Shown: positions 1-7,916 of the stretch, piece by piece
How the letters are laid out: every line of letters starts with the position of its first letter
Position numbering within the stretch: the first letter of the stretch is position 1
From: Bacteriovoracaceae bacterium
GTDB lineage: Bacteria; Bdellovibrionota; Bacteriovoracia; Bacteriovoracales; Bacteriovoracaceae
Assembly: GCA_016784965.1 (NCBI GenBank)
Contig: JADHTQ010000008.1
Coordinates: 1 to 64,000 of the forward strand
DNA: 64,000 nt
Direction of reading: 5' to 3'
Position numbers and translations under genes: made by a program
The notes under the pieces: model-generated
Seen by the model: only the letters and a program-made list of their open reading frames with translations
The model's database searches: none
Told to the model about the DNA's origin: nothing

Positions 1-201
1 TATTGGAGGATTTTCTTTATCAATAATTAAACTTGAAGTTAATGATATTAGCTTGGAGTTAATCTTTTTAATTAATCTATTGAAATAATAACGATTATCT
101 ATTAATGACTACTAGCGCAAGAACTATAAATATCCACTACTTTTTCAACTGTTATATATTCCACTGTTACTATAGAGTTCGAGCTCACCACACTCCTGGC
201 T

Positions 202-1548
202 TTATGAATCATTTTTTTTGTAGTATACGCCACGCCCTTGTCCCATTCGTTTTACAAGGTTTCTTTTCATCAATTTATTAAAATTATTTGTGACGGTATT
301 TCTAGAAACATCAGCAATATTTAAAATATCTTCTACTTTTAATACTTCATGCTCTTCAAATTGCCCTAAGATGAGTTCTGAAATATCTGTCCTAACAATT
401 TTTTCCTTTTCAAAGTAAAAAACAACTTTGACAAAATCACCATCTTCAAAGAAATCAGGACGCTTGATCTTTATCTTTTTACACTCATCATAAATAGTTC
501 TTATACCAGATCCTAATTTCTCAATCAGATGAAGTTTTCGAGCGAATTTTGCTAAAAGAGGATTGCGAAGATGCGTACTTCCATCTCCTATATTTTCGGG
601 AGAAATTGTCCCAGGGAATCCCCCTGGACTAAAAATTTCAACTCGATTATCATAAATTGCAATTTTTACTGCCCCAGTTATTGAATATTTGCGATGAATA
701 AGTGCATTAATAATAGCTTCTCTCAAAGCAATTTGAGGAATAAGTGTTGTTCCTTTGTATTCCCCCTTTTTATTAAGTTTAAAATCTCTCGCAAGCCAAT
801 GATCAAGAATGCTAAGAGTTTCTTCTATTATATTAGGAACTGGGCCTGCAACTTCTCGTGTTAGTACAATGTCTCTCCCCGTAATACCTTTAAAAAGAGT
901 ACAGATTACTGTTGCTTCTGGTAAGTATTCTTCTGGTTTTTCTACAAACATTAATGTTGCAGCTCTAGATACATATAATTTTCCATTTGCTTCTCTTTTT
1001 AAAATTTTCTCTCTTTCTAGAAGGTTTATTGAAACTCTACTGTATATATTTTTTAGAAGACTTGATTTTTTTATGAGTTCTACTGGGGTATTAGTCGATT
1101 CACTATCATAAGTAATGCCTCTTGAGGTATTAACTAATAGTTCAACTTCTTCAGTAGGGATTTTGCGATTATGAGGCCCAACTCTAACGTACACACCATT
1201 TGAAAGACCCTCTTTTTTTACATAGTATGGCCTTTTACCGCCTGAATGAACTCTAATTATAAATACATTTTTATCACCAAAGTTTTTCTCTAAAAAGTCA
1301 GGGATTAATAGTGGTGAAACTGAATCAAAAACTTTATTTGGAATGGATTCATAAAAAATATTTTCATCTTTTTTTGAAACACCAATAATCTCTCGTGTCT
1401 GGTCTTGTACGCCAATTACAATTTCTCCTCCATGGCCATTAGCAAAAGCTACACAGGTTTTAATGATGTTATTTAAACTAGATAGTTTTTCTTTTAACTC
1501 TACTAGCTTTGACTCTTTTTCAGGATAAACTTCATTATTTTTTGACAT
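202..1548 (-). CDS. AlbA_2 (Schlafen-type) ATP-binding regulator-like protein
   Basis: Probable cytoplasmic DNA-binding regulator of the AlbA_2/Schlafen-like family (older name: divergent AAA-4). Start chosen at the internal ATG at 1548, which has AGGA six bases upstream; this gives 448 aa and removes an unlikely 17-residue leader. The N-terminal third has the family core FANGHGGEIVIGV followed by a VYVRVG strand. The middle third has an HATPase_c_4-like segment (REAIINALIHRKY, then EIFSPGGFPG and LGSGI). The C-terminus is a winged helix (SRNTVTNNFNKLMKRNLV). It is monocistronic, with no toxin or modification gene beside it. Its own promoter lies in an array of ATGCACAA repeats, which suggests self-control. 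Family assignment is firm; the regulated target is unknown. No gene is visible in the 201 bases downstream of it. Confidence 0.85.
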   Translation of the reverse strand: MSKNNEVYPEKESKLVELKEKLSSLNNIIKTCVAFANGHGGEIVIGVQDQTREIIGVSKKDENIFYESIPNKVFDSVSPLLIPDFLEKNFGDKNVFIIRVHSGGKRPYYVKKEGLSNGVYVRVGPHNRKIPTEEVELLVNTSRGITYDSESTNTPVELIKKSSLLKNIYSRVSINLLEREKILKREANGKLYVSRAATLMFVEKPEEYLPEATVICTLFKGITGRDIVLTREVAGPVPNIIEETLSILDHWLARDFKLNKKGEYKGTTLIPQIALREAIINALIHRKYSITGAVKIAIYDNRVEIFSPGGFPGTISPENIGDGSTHLRNPLLAKFARKLHLIEKLGSGIRTIYDECKKIKIKRPDFFEDGDFVKVVFYFEKEKIVRTDISELILGQFEEHEVLKVEDILNIADVSRNTVTNNFNKLMKRNLVKRMGQGRGVYYKKNDS

Positions 1549-1563
1549 ACTAATTCCTATAAC

Positions 1564-1660
1564 AAATGCATAAGTCAATATTAAATAAACAAAATGCACA
1601 AGTCAAGTGTTAATGCACATAAATGCACAAGCCAACAGTTAGTGCACACAAATGCACAAC
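1564..1660. repeat. Operator-like direct repeats, about 29-bp period
   Basis: The core ATGCA(C/T)AA recurs at 1566, 1594, 1623 and 1652, so the spacing is 28, 29 and 29 bases. Units 2 and 3 also share the extension (C/T)CAA, then a variable triplet, then TTA(A/G)TGCACA; unit 1 is degenerate and unit 4 is partial. The array covers the promoter of the AlbA_2 gene. No matching site was noticed elsewhere in the window. Confidence 0.6.
1578..1606 (-). promoter_or_regulatory. Sigma70-type promoter of the AlbA_2 gene
   Basis: On the minus strand TTGACT (1606-1601) and TAATAT (1583-1578) are separated by 17 bases, and the chosen start codon is 30 bases further on. The -35 box lies inside one of the ATGCACAA repeat units, so a protein bound there would block polymerase. 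Confidence 0.55.
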
Positions 1661-1698
1661 TATAGCTGTGTGGATTTATAGAATCTTATAACCTTTTG

Positions 1699-2364
1699 TT
1701 AAAAATCGATGTCATCAAACCCATCGGACATATATTCATCATCTGCCTTGGCCCATTTTAGTGAAACCTTTAAGACCAGTGCTGCCTCATAGTTGGTAGT
1801 ATTGACTTGAGCTGTGGCCCTTAGTTTTTTACCAAGAGCAACAACTATTCCAGCATACTTTCTCATTTTATCTAAGCTGTCTGTGCTTATCTGCTTTACA
1901 TCAACAGGAACTGATGCATCATTACCTGAAAAAAATTCAAAGTCACCCCAAATATAATCAATGCCAACATACAGGTCAATCCACCTCAAGTTGACAGTCT
2001 GTGCCAAGCCTAATGTGTAGTTGGTTGTCTCAAAAAAGTCAGACACCTGATTTTGTGAATAACGGAAATTCATGGAAGTATAAAACACAAGTGCTTTAAA
2101 AAAATTGTAGTTAATGCCTGCTCCCCATCCCAAAAGTAGTGCAGCTTCAGACATTAAAAAACTTCCATTAATGTCCAAACTTGTAGTTATTACTTTTGAT
2201 AGGTGTGCCCGATAAATATTTAAACTTTGAGGCAACTCATCTTCAGAAACTCCAAACACTCCATAGTCATCAATGATATCTTGCCCCATCATTGCATGCA
2301 TAACTGAAACTCCCAAGTCAAGTCCCCACATTAAATCAAAGGAGCTACCTGTATCATACCCATT
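1699..2364 (-). pseudogene. Truncated outer-membrane-like protein fragment
   Basis: An open frame of about 210 aa from an ATG at 2331. It stays open for 11 more codons upstream of that ATG, reading GYDTGSSFDLMWG, before meeting a stop at 2367. There is no signal peptide and no convincing ribosome site before the ATG. Alternating hydrophobic/polar stretches such as WIDLYVGIDYIWGDF and AALVLKVSLKWAK look like beta-strands of an outer-membrane barrel. The missing export signal suggests a 5'-truncated remnant. It could still be expressed as a short protein; no specific family is recognised. Confidence 0.4.
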
Positions 2365-2728
2365 CTAAAGCAAAACAAGATAAAACATAAGGTAGTTAGG
2401 TAATGATTTTGGCCATTTTTGGTCACTTTTAACAAGGTCAGTATAGAGAGAAAACTTGCCAACAAAAGATGTCATTTACGTGTGTTGATGCAAGTCCATA
2501 AATATTATTTGATTTTGCCATATTTTGCACTATATGAGTCTATAAAACAGAACGGCGATTCCATAAAAAAGAACACCCAGGTTAATGTAACCTCTACTTA
2601 AGCTTCCGAAACTACATAAGTAAAACTAATGCTCTCTGCAGCACAAAGGTGGCATCGCTATTGCTCAGCTTATAAGCTCATGATCTTAAAAATTATAAGA
2701 TTAACAAATTTTAAAAAGGAGATTGTAA
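2365..2728. other. Gene-free region before the Hint/subtilase/pore-former cluster
   Basis: No convincing gene: a 60-codon open frame here has no ribosome site. It holds a hairpin AGGTTA-ATG-TAACCT (2579-2593) and a perfect 12-base palindrome AGCTTATAAGCT (2667-2678) about 50 bases before the first gene of the cluster. The palindrome is a possible operator. No clear -35/-10 pair could be fixed. Confidence 0.4.
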
Positions 2729-3505
2729 GTGAAAAAAGTATTGTTATTAACGTTAATTTTCATGACACCTTTGGTGTTTGCCAAAAATAGGATAAATGCT
2801 CCTGTTGATCCGGCAAAAAGATGTAATGGAACAGGGGTTCCTGGAGCCAAGTGTGCTCAAATCAGGACACAGGCAGTAGCTATTGGTTGTATTACTGCCG
2901 AGGAAAAAAATACTCTACAAAAGTATGGTGCATACCCCTCGTGTAATGCCCTAAAGGGGACAGGCCTTGGAATGCTGGATGGTTGGTGTTCATGCGGATG
3001 TTTTGCTCCCGACACATTAATTAGTACCTTTAATCGACTCACAGGTGATGATCAATTGGCAAATGCGATGGACATTACCTTAGCTAAAAACAATTTTGAT
3101 CTCTATCACTTAGCAGAAGATGCCAACCTATCTCGCTTTATTTTAGAAAGGTCAAATGTTCGATTAACAACCAAAGGAAAAGAATTTAAAGACCTGGTTG
3201 TTATCAAAACAAATTCGGGTAAAACCTTGAGGTTGACCCAGAAACATCCAGTCCTAACAGCTGCTGGCAAGATGGTCCTTGCAAAGGATTTAACTGCTAG
3301 AGATGTTCTAAAAAGTCAGCAGGGAACTTCAGTAGAGATTGAAAGTGTAACTTTTAAAAAATACACCGGAGATGTTGTTAATTTTTCAACTGAAGCAGAA
3401 GGTATGAATCAACATGTGATATTCGCTGAAGGCCTGGCGGTTGGAGACCAGTATTGGCAAGCATCACTTGAAGATGAAATGAACCAAGTATTTATAAGAA
3501 TCTAG
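2729..3505 (+). CDS. Secreted Hint (hedgehog/intein)-domain protein
   Basis: Starts at GTG with AAGGAGA seven bases upstream. Residues 1-18 are a Sec signal peptide (cleavage near VFA/K). A Cys-rich stretch (residues 32-89) leads into a Hint-type autoprocessing module. Block A is GCFAPDTLI with nucleophile candidate Cys91. Block B is TQKHPVL, with the Thr-x-x-His pair at 170-173. A late strand near residue 225 (NFSTEAEGMNQHVIF) fits the end of the fold. No C-terminal Asn/Cys extein junction is seen, so self-cleavage after Cys91 or attachment to a nucleophile (as in hedgehog) is more likely than full splicing; this is inference. It is the first gene of a four-gene run of exported proteins, 10 bases before the next. 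Confidence 0.65.
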   Translation: MKKVLLLTLIFMTPLVFAKNRINAPVDPAKRCNGTGVPGAKCAQIRTQAVAIGCITAEEKNTLQKYGAYPSCNALKGTGLGMLDGWCSCGCFAPDTLISTFNRLTGDDQLANAMDITLAKNNFDLYHLAEDANLSRFILERSNVRLTTKGKEFKDLVVIKTNSGKTLRLTQKHPVLTAAGKMVLAKDLTARDVLKSQQGTSVEIESVTFKKYTGDVVNFSTEAEGMNQHVIFAEGLAVGDQYWQASLEDEMNQVFIRI

Positions 3506-3515
3506 AGGGGAGACT

Positions 3516-4256
3516 ATGATGGCGCCACAAAATAAGTTTTTAGGGTTAATTGTTCTTGTTACCGCAGTTCTAGTAGTTTATTTTACTCATGGTAAGCCAG
3601 AGCAAAAAAGTTATTTTCACAAAGACCAAAAAACTAGGCGCCATCTTTTTTTTAAAAATAAAGTTGAAAAAAGTATAGCAATTAAAAGCAGCGACAATAA
3701 AACACAACAAGTATCAAAAAAAAGTGATCCTTTTTCTGATCAATATCAAAATCTATCAAAGTTGGAGAGGGTTTTAGATAAGCATAGCAGGCAAACTGAC
3801 CTTTTTTCCGCTTGGGCCTTAAAACCTAAAATGATTGAGTATACCGTAACTCGAATGTCTAGCTGGGAAGAGTTAAGTCAAATGGATACCAATCAGCAAG
3901 CGACCTTTAGGGTAAACGCCATTAAATTTTTAAAGTTTTTAGCAGCAGAGGGAGATGTGGGACACACTGAAATTGTGGCCCAAAACATCATTAGTGAATT
4001 AGATAGTGTCGGAGTTAAAAAGAGAAGAGATCTGGATTTAATTGACTTAATCAACATATGGATTGATGGAAATGGAAAATCAGAGATTGAAAAAAATCCA
4101 GAGATTTTATTTGATACTTTTAACTACAAAAGCTCACTGCGACCATATTTTGCAACAGCGCTAAGGTACTCGTTTCCTGAAAAAATAAATAATGTTGAAT
4201 TTATAAATAAATTTTTACCATACCTCGTGAAGGAGAAAGATCATGAAGTACTTTAA
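3516..4256 (+). CDS. Membrane-anchored protein of unknown function (cluster gene 2)
   Basis: Unrecognised family. The N-terminus has one hydrophobic segment (residues 8-24) after few charges, best read as a signal anchor. A basic linker rich in Lys/Ser follows (30-75), then a mainly helical, soluble domain of about 170 residues. GAGGGGAGA precedes the ATG. Its last 14 bases overlap the start of the subtilase-like gene, so the two are translationally coupled. Position suggests that it works with the exported Hint, protease-like and pore-former-like proteins, but no motif shows how. Confidence 0.6.
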   Translation: MMAPQNKFLGLIVLVTAVLVVYFTHGKPEQKSYFHKDQKTRRHLFFKNKVEKSIAIKSSDNKTQQVSKKSDPFSDQYQNLSKLERVLDKHSRQTDLFSAWALKPKMIEYTVTRMSSWEELSQMDTNQQATFRVNAIKFLKFLAAEGDVGHTEIVAQNIISELDSVGVKKRRDLDLIDLINIWIDGNGKSEIEKNPEILFDTFNYKSSLRPYFATALRYSFPEKINNVEFINKFLPYLVKEKDHEVL

Positions 4257-5637
4257 CAAAGTGATCCAGGCCATATTTTTAACAGTGTTAACTGCATGTT
4301 CAGAAGATGGTCTAAGCAGCTCAAATCAGCTTAGGCTTGAAAACATTAGTCATCCAGTTTTAAAAAAAGTAGTGAAAGTAGTTTCAAAAAACCGCAGGTG
4401 CAATTACAAAAACAGGTTTCAAAACTGCCAAATGGAGACGTTGTCATATTCACCAGCAGCTCTCAAAGGCAGCAGCAAGGGGCAGCGGATACTTGTTCTT
4501 GAAGGGCTCAATTATCCAAAGTCGTTGTTTTTTATAAACAAGGGAAGAATTTTAAATTTTTTAAAAGTCTCCGAATTTGGCAGTTATAGTGAATTTCACC
4601 CAAAAGTTAGAGCGCCAAAGATTTTAACCCAAGCGATAAATACTTTAAAACAAGGGTACCCAGAGGTTTTACAAGATGAGTATTATAACTTGGTTGGCAA
4701 GCAACTATTAAATCTGCATCACAAAATTGAGTATATTGCACCTGAGGTGCCACCAGTGTCTCACGGTGAGTATATCTTTGAATGGTTGGCATACTACAAC
4801 CCATCGGCTCAGTTTTTATTTGCTGAGATTCCAGAGATCCCAAACGATCTTTACTGTAGCTTCGATAAAAAAATTGGGCTTGTGAAATTTTTCTATGACA
4901 GAGCTTATAGGGACTTGAAAAAATATATGGATCGATATGGGATTAATTACGTCAATATCTCCTATAACTCAGATCAAGATACAATCTTAAAAAATTTAAG
5001 TCAGCTTTGCAATCGCAGCAGCTATGGGGTTTCTAGAAGTAAGTTGCGGCAATTTATAAAAATAAAAAATGATTTTGCGAAAAAAATATCTCAGGGGGAG
5101 CATGTTTATGCCGTTCAATCAGTTTCAAACGATCCATCCAGAAAGGCGTACGCAGATGATAAAGACTATCTTCAAAGTTGTGATCAAAACTCCAACATTA
5201 TAAAGGTGGGCTACTATAACGATCAATATGGATATGCAGACCGCGGAGGTAGTTATATTGACGAAGATATTTTGCCATACAACCAATCGAGATTGATCGA
5301 TTGTGCCAACTTGTTTATCAATGGAGGCATTGATGAACAAAAGGCCCAGGAGTTTCGTAGAGAGAATCCGTTTAGCACCATGTTGCCAGATGGATATGAC
5401 AAGTGGTGGGATGAGTATTCATTAAAAAAACTTTACTACGGAATCTATCAGCACCCAGAAGAGGCCATGGCAACATCATGGGCAGCACCACTAGCGCTAT
5501 CTATGATTAACTTTACGATACAAGATTACATCAGAAGATATGATTACAAACCAAGTGCTCAAGAAATAAAAACCATGTTAAATGGCAAAATGTTTGATCC
5601 ACTAAAATATGAACTATTTTTAGTATTTGATCGATAA
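4243..5637 (+). CDS. Subtilase (S8)-like lipoprotein with altered Asp motif
   Basis: A lipoprotein signal ends in LTAC with Cys19 as lipidated residue. The body carries the ordered landmarks of subtilisin-like peptidases. RILVLEGLN (82-90) occupies the usual VIDTG position but has Glu87 instead of Asp. SHGEYIFEWLAYY follows (His174), with NPSAQFLFAEI just after as in active subtilases. YGINYVNIS (232-240) matches the GVDVINLS strand, YAVQSVSND supplies a candidate oxyanion Asn296, and ATSWAAPLALS matches GTSMAAP (Ser412). So His, Asn and Ser are kept and Asp is changed. It may be a divergent protease or a pseudo-enzyme. Start ATG overlaps the preceding gene by 14 bases, with AAGGAG before it. 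The family call is my own motif reading. Confidence 0.55.
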   Translation: MKYFNKVIQAIFLTVLTACSEDGLSSSNQLRLENISHPVLKKVVKVVSKNRRCNYKNRFQNCQMETLSYSPAALKGSSKGQRILVLEGLNYPKSLFFINKGRILNFLKVSEFGSYSEFHPKVRAPKILTQAINTLKQGYPEVLQDEYYNLVGKQLLNLHHKIEYIAPEVPPVSHGEYIFEWLAYYNPSAQFLFAEIPEIPNDLYCSFDKKIGLVKFFYDRAYRDLKKYMDRYGINYVNISYNSDQDTILKNLSQLCNRSSYGVSRSKLRQFIKIKNDFAKKISQGEHVYAVQSVSNDPSRKAYADDKDYLQSCDQNSNIIKVGYYNDQYGYADRGGSYIDEDILPYNQSRLIDCANLFINGGIDEQKAQEFRRENPFSTMLPDGYDKWWDEYSLKKLYYGIYQHPEEAMATSWAAPLALSMINFTIQDYIRRYDYKPSAQEIKTMLNGKMFDPLKYELFLVFDR

Positions 5638-5652
5638 ATTAAAGGAGAAGTT

Positions 5653-6960
5653 ATGAAAAACTATGTCAGTATTATTAAATTAATTGTTAGCGCTGTTGCA
5701 CTTATGATCTCAACAAATGCGCTCAGTGATATTTACAATTATCATCCAGAATCCAGGTTGTATATGGGAGGAGGCTATAACCCCTATCACCCCTATAATG
5801 GGTATTTAGCATGCATTGATCATGATGGTGAGCAAGCGGTGGACACTCAAGGGGCAGTTTCATCAGAAATTTTTGTTGGCCTTTTACAGTCGAGAAAAGA
5901 CTTTTATAATCTGATTAATTTTTCTTCGTCTCTTGGAGGCAGCTATCTATTTTTTAATGGTAATGCCAGCGTAGATTTGACTGATGAGCGGGCCTTCCAT
6001 TCAGATTCACTCACATGGATAATTTTATTTAAAACAGATTATGGCAGACATGTACTTAAAAATCCCCGCATGAAAAGTGAGTTTAGGGGGCTTAGTGATA
6101 ATGAGATTTATAACAGGTGTGGTTCTGAAGTTGTAACTGAGCAGAGAAAGTCAGTTATGGTATATGCACTTTTGACCATATCAAACTTAACTCAGTCGAG
6201 AAAAAGAGAGCTTGAAACCAAGTTTAGTGCTAGTGCCAAGGGAACTTTTTGGAGTGCAAACTTAAATACTCACTATCAATCAGTTTTAAAAACAGCTCTT
6301 ATGACTAGTGATATTCGAGTTAAAGTTAGGGCCATCGGAGGAAATGGTATTTCTGATTTGGCCCCAATTATCGGAGGCGCTGGAAATGAAAGTTATGTTA
6401 ATTATAAAGAAATCCCCAATGTACTGCGGTCATATATGGAGTCGATGGGACCAGCTACAGCAGTTCCGAGTCAATATATAACCACAAATATTACAGTATT
6501 TAGGCCTGATATTGAAGAGCGCTTTAGTGATTTTAAAAAGATTCAGATTGCTGAGTTTTATACAAGATATAAAAATTACTCATCAATAGTGTCAAGGTTA
6601 GATAGTCTTCTCTATGGTGCTGATGCACAGAATTATTCATTGAACAATGACCAGAAAGATCACTTGATGAAAGGATACAATGATTACAGTGATGCAATGA
6701 ACAAGGTTTTCAATGATGTAAAGGGGTGTTTTGAAATTGAAAATAGTGGATGTCAATTGCCTCGGGTCAGTGTTCCTGTAATTTCATGGCCAAAGGAGTC
6801 TACAGATTATAGTTTTTGTGAATACACAAGAAGACAAGCACTAGATCTAGGTCTTATCGAACAGGATATGTTTATTATGGCCACAAGAAGAGACTTCTAC
6901 CCTGAAATTGATTTTGCTGATGGCAAGCCGGTTATTAATGGGTGGTATCCTTGTGAATAA
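5653..6960 (+). CDS. Secreted MACPF/CDC-like putative pore-forming protein
   Basis: AAAGGAG sits six bases before the ATG; residues 1-25 are a signal peptide. Several features match the MACPF/cholesterol-dependent-cytolysin fold. DYGRH (129-133) resembles the Y-G-T-H signature. It is followed by IYNRCGSEVV (152-161), like the F-x-x-x-CGd-x-fV element of bacterial and plant members. Next comes a Ser/Lys/Glu-rich stretch (177-215) where transmembrane hairpins usually lie, then VRAIGGNG (225-232), the conserved Gly-Gly turn, and an IPNVLRSYMESMGP segment. After residue 290 a helical C-terminal part with several Cys follows. It ends the four-gene cluster, 15 bases after the subtilase-like gene. 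Prey lysis, defence or niche-membrane permeation are all possible. Assignment rests on motif pattern only. Confidence 0.5.
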   Translation: MKNYVSIIKLIVSAVALMISTNALSDIYNYHPESRLYMGGGYNPYHPYNGYLACIDHDGEQAVDTQGAVSSEIFVGLLQSRKDFYNLINFSSSLGGSYLFFNGNASVDLTDERAFHSDSLTWIILFKTDYGRHVLKNPRMKSEFRGLSDNEIYNRCGSEVVTEQRKSVMVYALLTISNLTQSRKRELETKFSASAKGTFWSANLNTHYQSVLKTALMTSDIRVKVRAIGGNGISDLAPIIGGAGNESYVNYKEIPNVLRSYMESMGPATAVPSQYITTNITVFRPDIEERFSDFKKIQIAEFYTRYKNYSSIVSRLDSLLYGADAQNYSLNNDQKDHLMKGYNDYSDAMNKVFNDVKGCFEIENSGCQLPRVSVPVISWPKESTDYSFCEYTRRQALDLGLIEQDMFIMATRRDFYPEIDFADGKPVINGWYPCE

Positions 6961-6975
6961 CTGAATATATTTTTA

Positions 6976-7078
6976 CCTAGCTTGATTGTTGTTGTCTATT
7001 GTGTAGTTGAGATTATTTATTACAATTATGGATGTTCTAGTAATATAATGTAAGTAACAAAATCAATATCAAGCTAGG
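6976..7078. repeat. Inverted repeat spanning the rubredoxin leader
   Basis: CCTAGCTTGAT at 6976-6986 is exactly complementary to ATCAAGCTAGG at 7068-7078. The right arm includes the first AGG of the rubredoxin ribosome site (AGGAG, 7076-7080). The left arm lies upstream of the predicted promoter, so the pairing is in DNA or in read-through RNA from the pore-former operon. Confidence 0.55.
7020..7049 (+). promoter_or_regulatory. Promoter of the rubredoxin gene
   Basis: TTACAA (7020-7025) and a perfect TATAAT (7044-7049) are 18 bases apart; the rubredoxin ATG follows 39 bases after the -10 box. Confidence 0.55.
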
Positions 7079-7088
7079 AGTATATATT

Positions 7089-7253
7089 ATGAATCAATAT
7101 CAATGTGAACCATGTCAATACATTTATGATCCAAAAGTAGGTGACTCAGATGGAGAAATTCCTTCTGGAACAAGTTTTGAGGATATTCCCGATGGCTGGG
7201 TTTGCCCCATCTGTGGCGCTAGGAAAAGCTATTTCGTTGAGCTAAGAAAATAA
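7089..7253 (+). CDS. Rubredoxin
   Basis: A 54-aa soluble one-iron electron carrier, the usual rubredoxin length. The two iron-binding knuckles are CEPC (Cys6, Cys9) and CPIC (Cys39, Cys42). The family markers [23 protein letters not shown] and WVCP lie between them. AGGAG stands eight bases before the ATG. It has its own promoter and is followed by a gene of unrelated type, so its partner is not shown by context. Rubredoxins commonly feed rubredoxin-oxygen oxidoreductases, rubrerythrin or superoxide reductase; none is present in this window. Confidence 0.97.
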   Translation: MNQYQCEPCQYIYDPKVGDSDGEIPSGTSFEDIPDGWVCPICGARKSYFVELRK

Positions 7254-7381
7254 CAATGACATCCACAACCTCATTTTAAATCCATCAATATTATTAATTG
7301 ATTTATCCCTAAATTAAAGGAAATATATTAATATACCGATAGCAGGTCATAAATTTTATAAACATAGCAATAGGAGCATAA

Positions 7382-7789
7382 ATGAAATTACTCATTGGAA
7401 TTGTAGTGTTGTCTTTACTTACAACGGCTTATGCGGATGACAAAAAAGACGACAAAGCAGATGATAAAGCAGGTGAGAGAATAAGAAAACAAGTTGATAA
7501 AAAGCTAGAGAATATCGATATAGATGAATACATGAAAATGGGTGATCAGAAAGATGCAACAGATGGCATAGAAAAAAAAGTGATGGATGGGGTCGCACAA
7601 AAAATTGCTAACATGGATCTTAGCAAAGACATGGATGGCAGTGACTATGAGTTTATCGGGAATGGAATTAAATGTATTGTCGATGATGGCCTATATGAAG
7701 ATACCAAGAAAAAAATTAAATTGGTTGATCCAAAACTTGTGACAGAAGCGTTTTGTCGAAAAAAAGCAAAAGAGGCACTGGGGATGTAA
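7382..7789 (+). CDS. Small secreted charged protein, unknown function
   Basis: 135 aa. A signal peptide ends at AYA (residues 17-19). An Asp/Lys-rich segment of DDK-type repeats (20-31) follows, then a helical domain with two Cys (near residues 98 and 124) that could pair in the periplasm. AGGAG lies six bases before the ATG. No family recognised. The small AT-rich hairpin upstream (ATCAAT-ATTATTA-ATTGAT near 7290) separates it from rubredoxin. Confidence 0.7.
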   Translation: MKLLIGIVVLSLLTTAYADDKKDDKADDKAGERIRKQVDKKLENIDIDEYMKMGDQKDATDGIEKKVMDGVAQKIANMDLSKDMDGSDYEFIGNGIKCIVDDGLYEDTKKKIKLVDPKLVTEAFCRKKAKEALGM

Positions 7790-7916
7790 GAGTATGACCC
7801 AATAATGTTGCACTATAGCGCTGCAGCCCTGCCACTACGAGTCTGTTTGAATACTTAGATAGATTATACCTGACCATGCTACTTAGAAGTGTCACCTAAA
7901 TACCAGGAATGTACCT

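Noticed and set aside
1564-1660. CRISPR-like array
   Set aside because: Units are degenerate, about 29 bases end to end with no unique spacers, and cover a promoter; operators fit better.
2419-2601. 60-codon open frame
   Set aside because: No ribosome site, protein-like composition or signal; lies in a dyad-rich leader.
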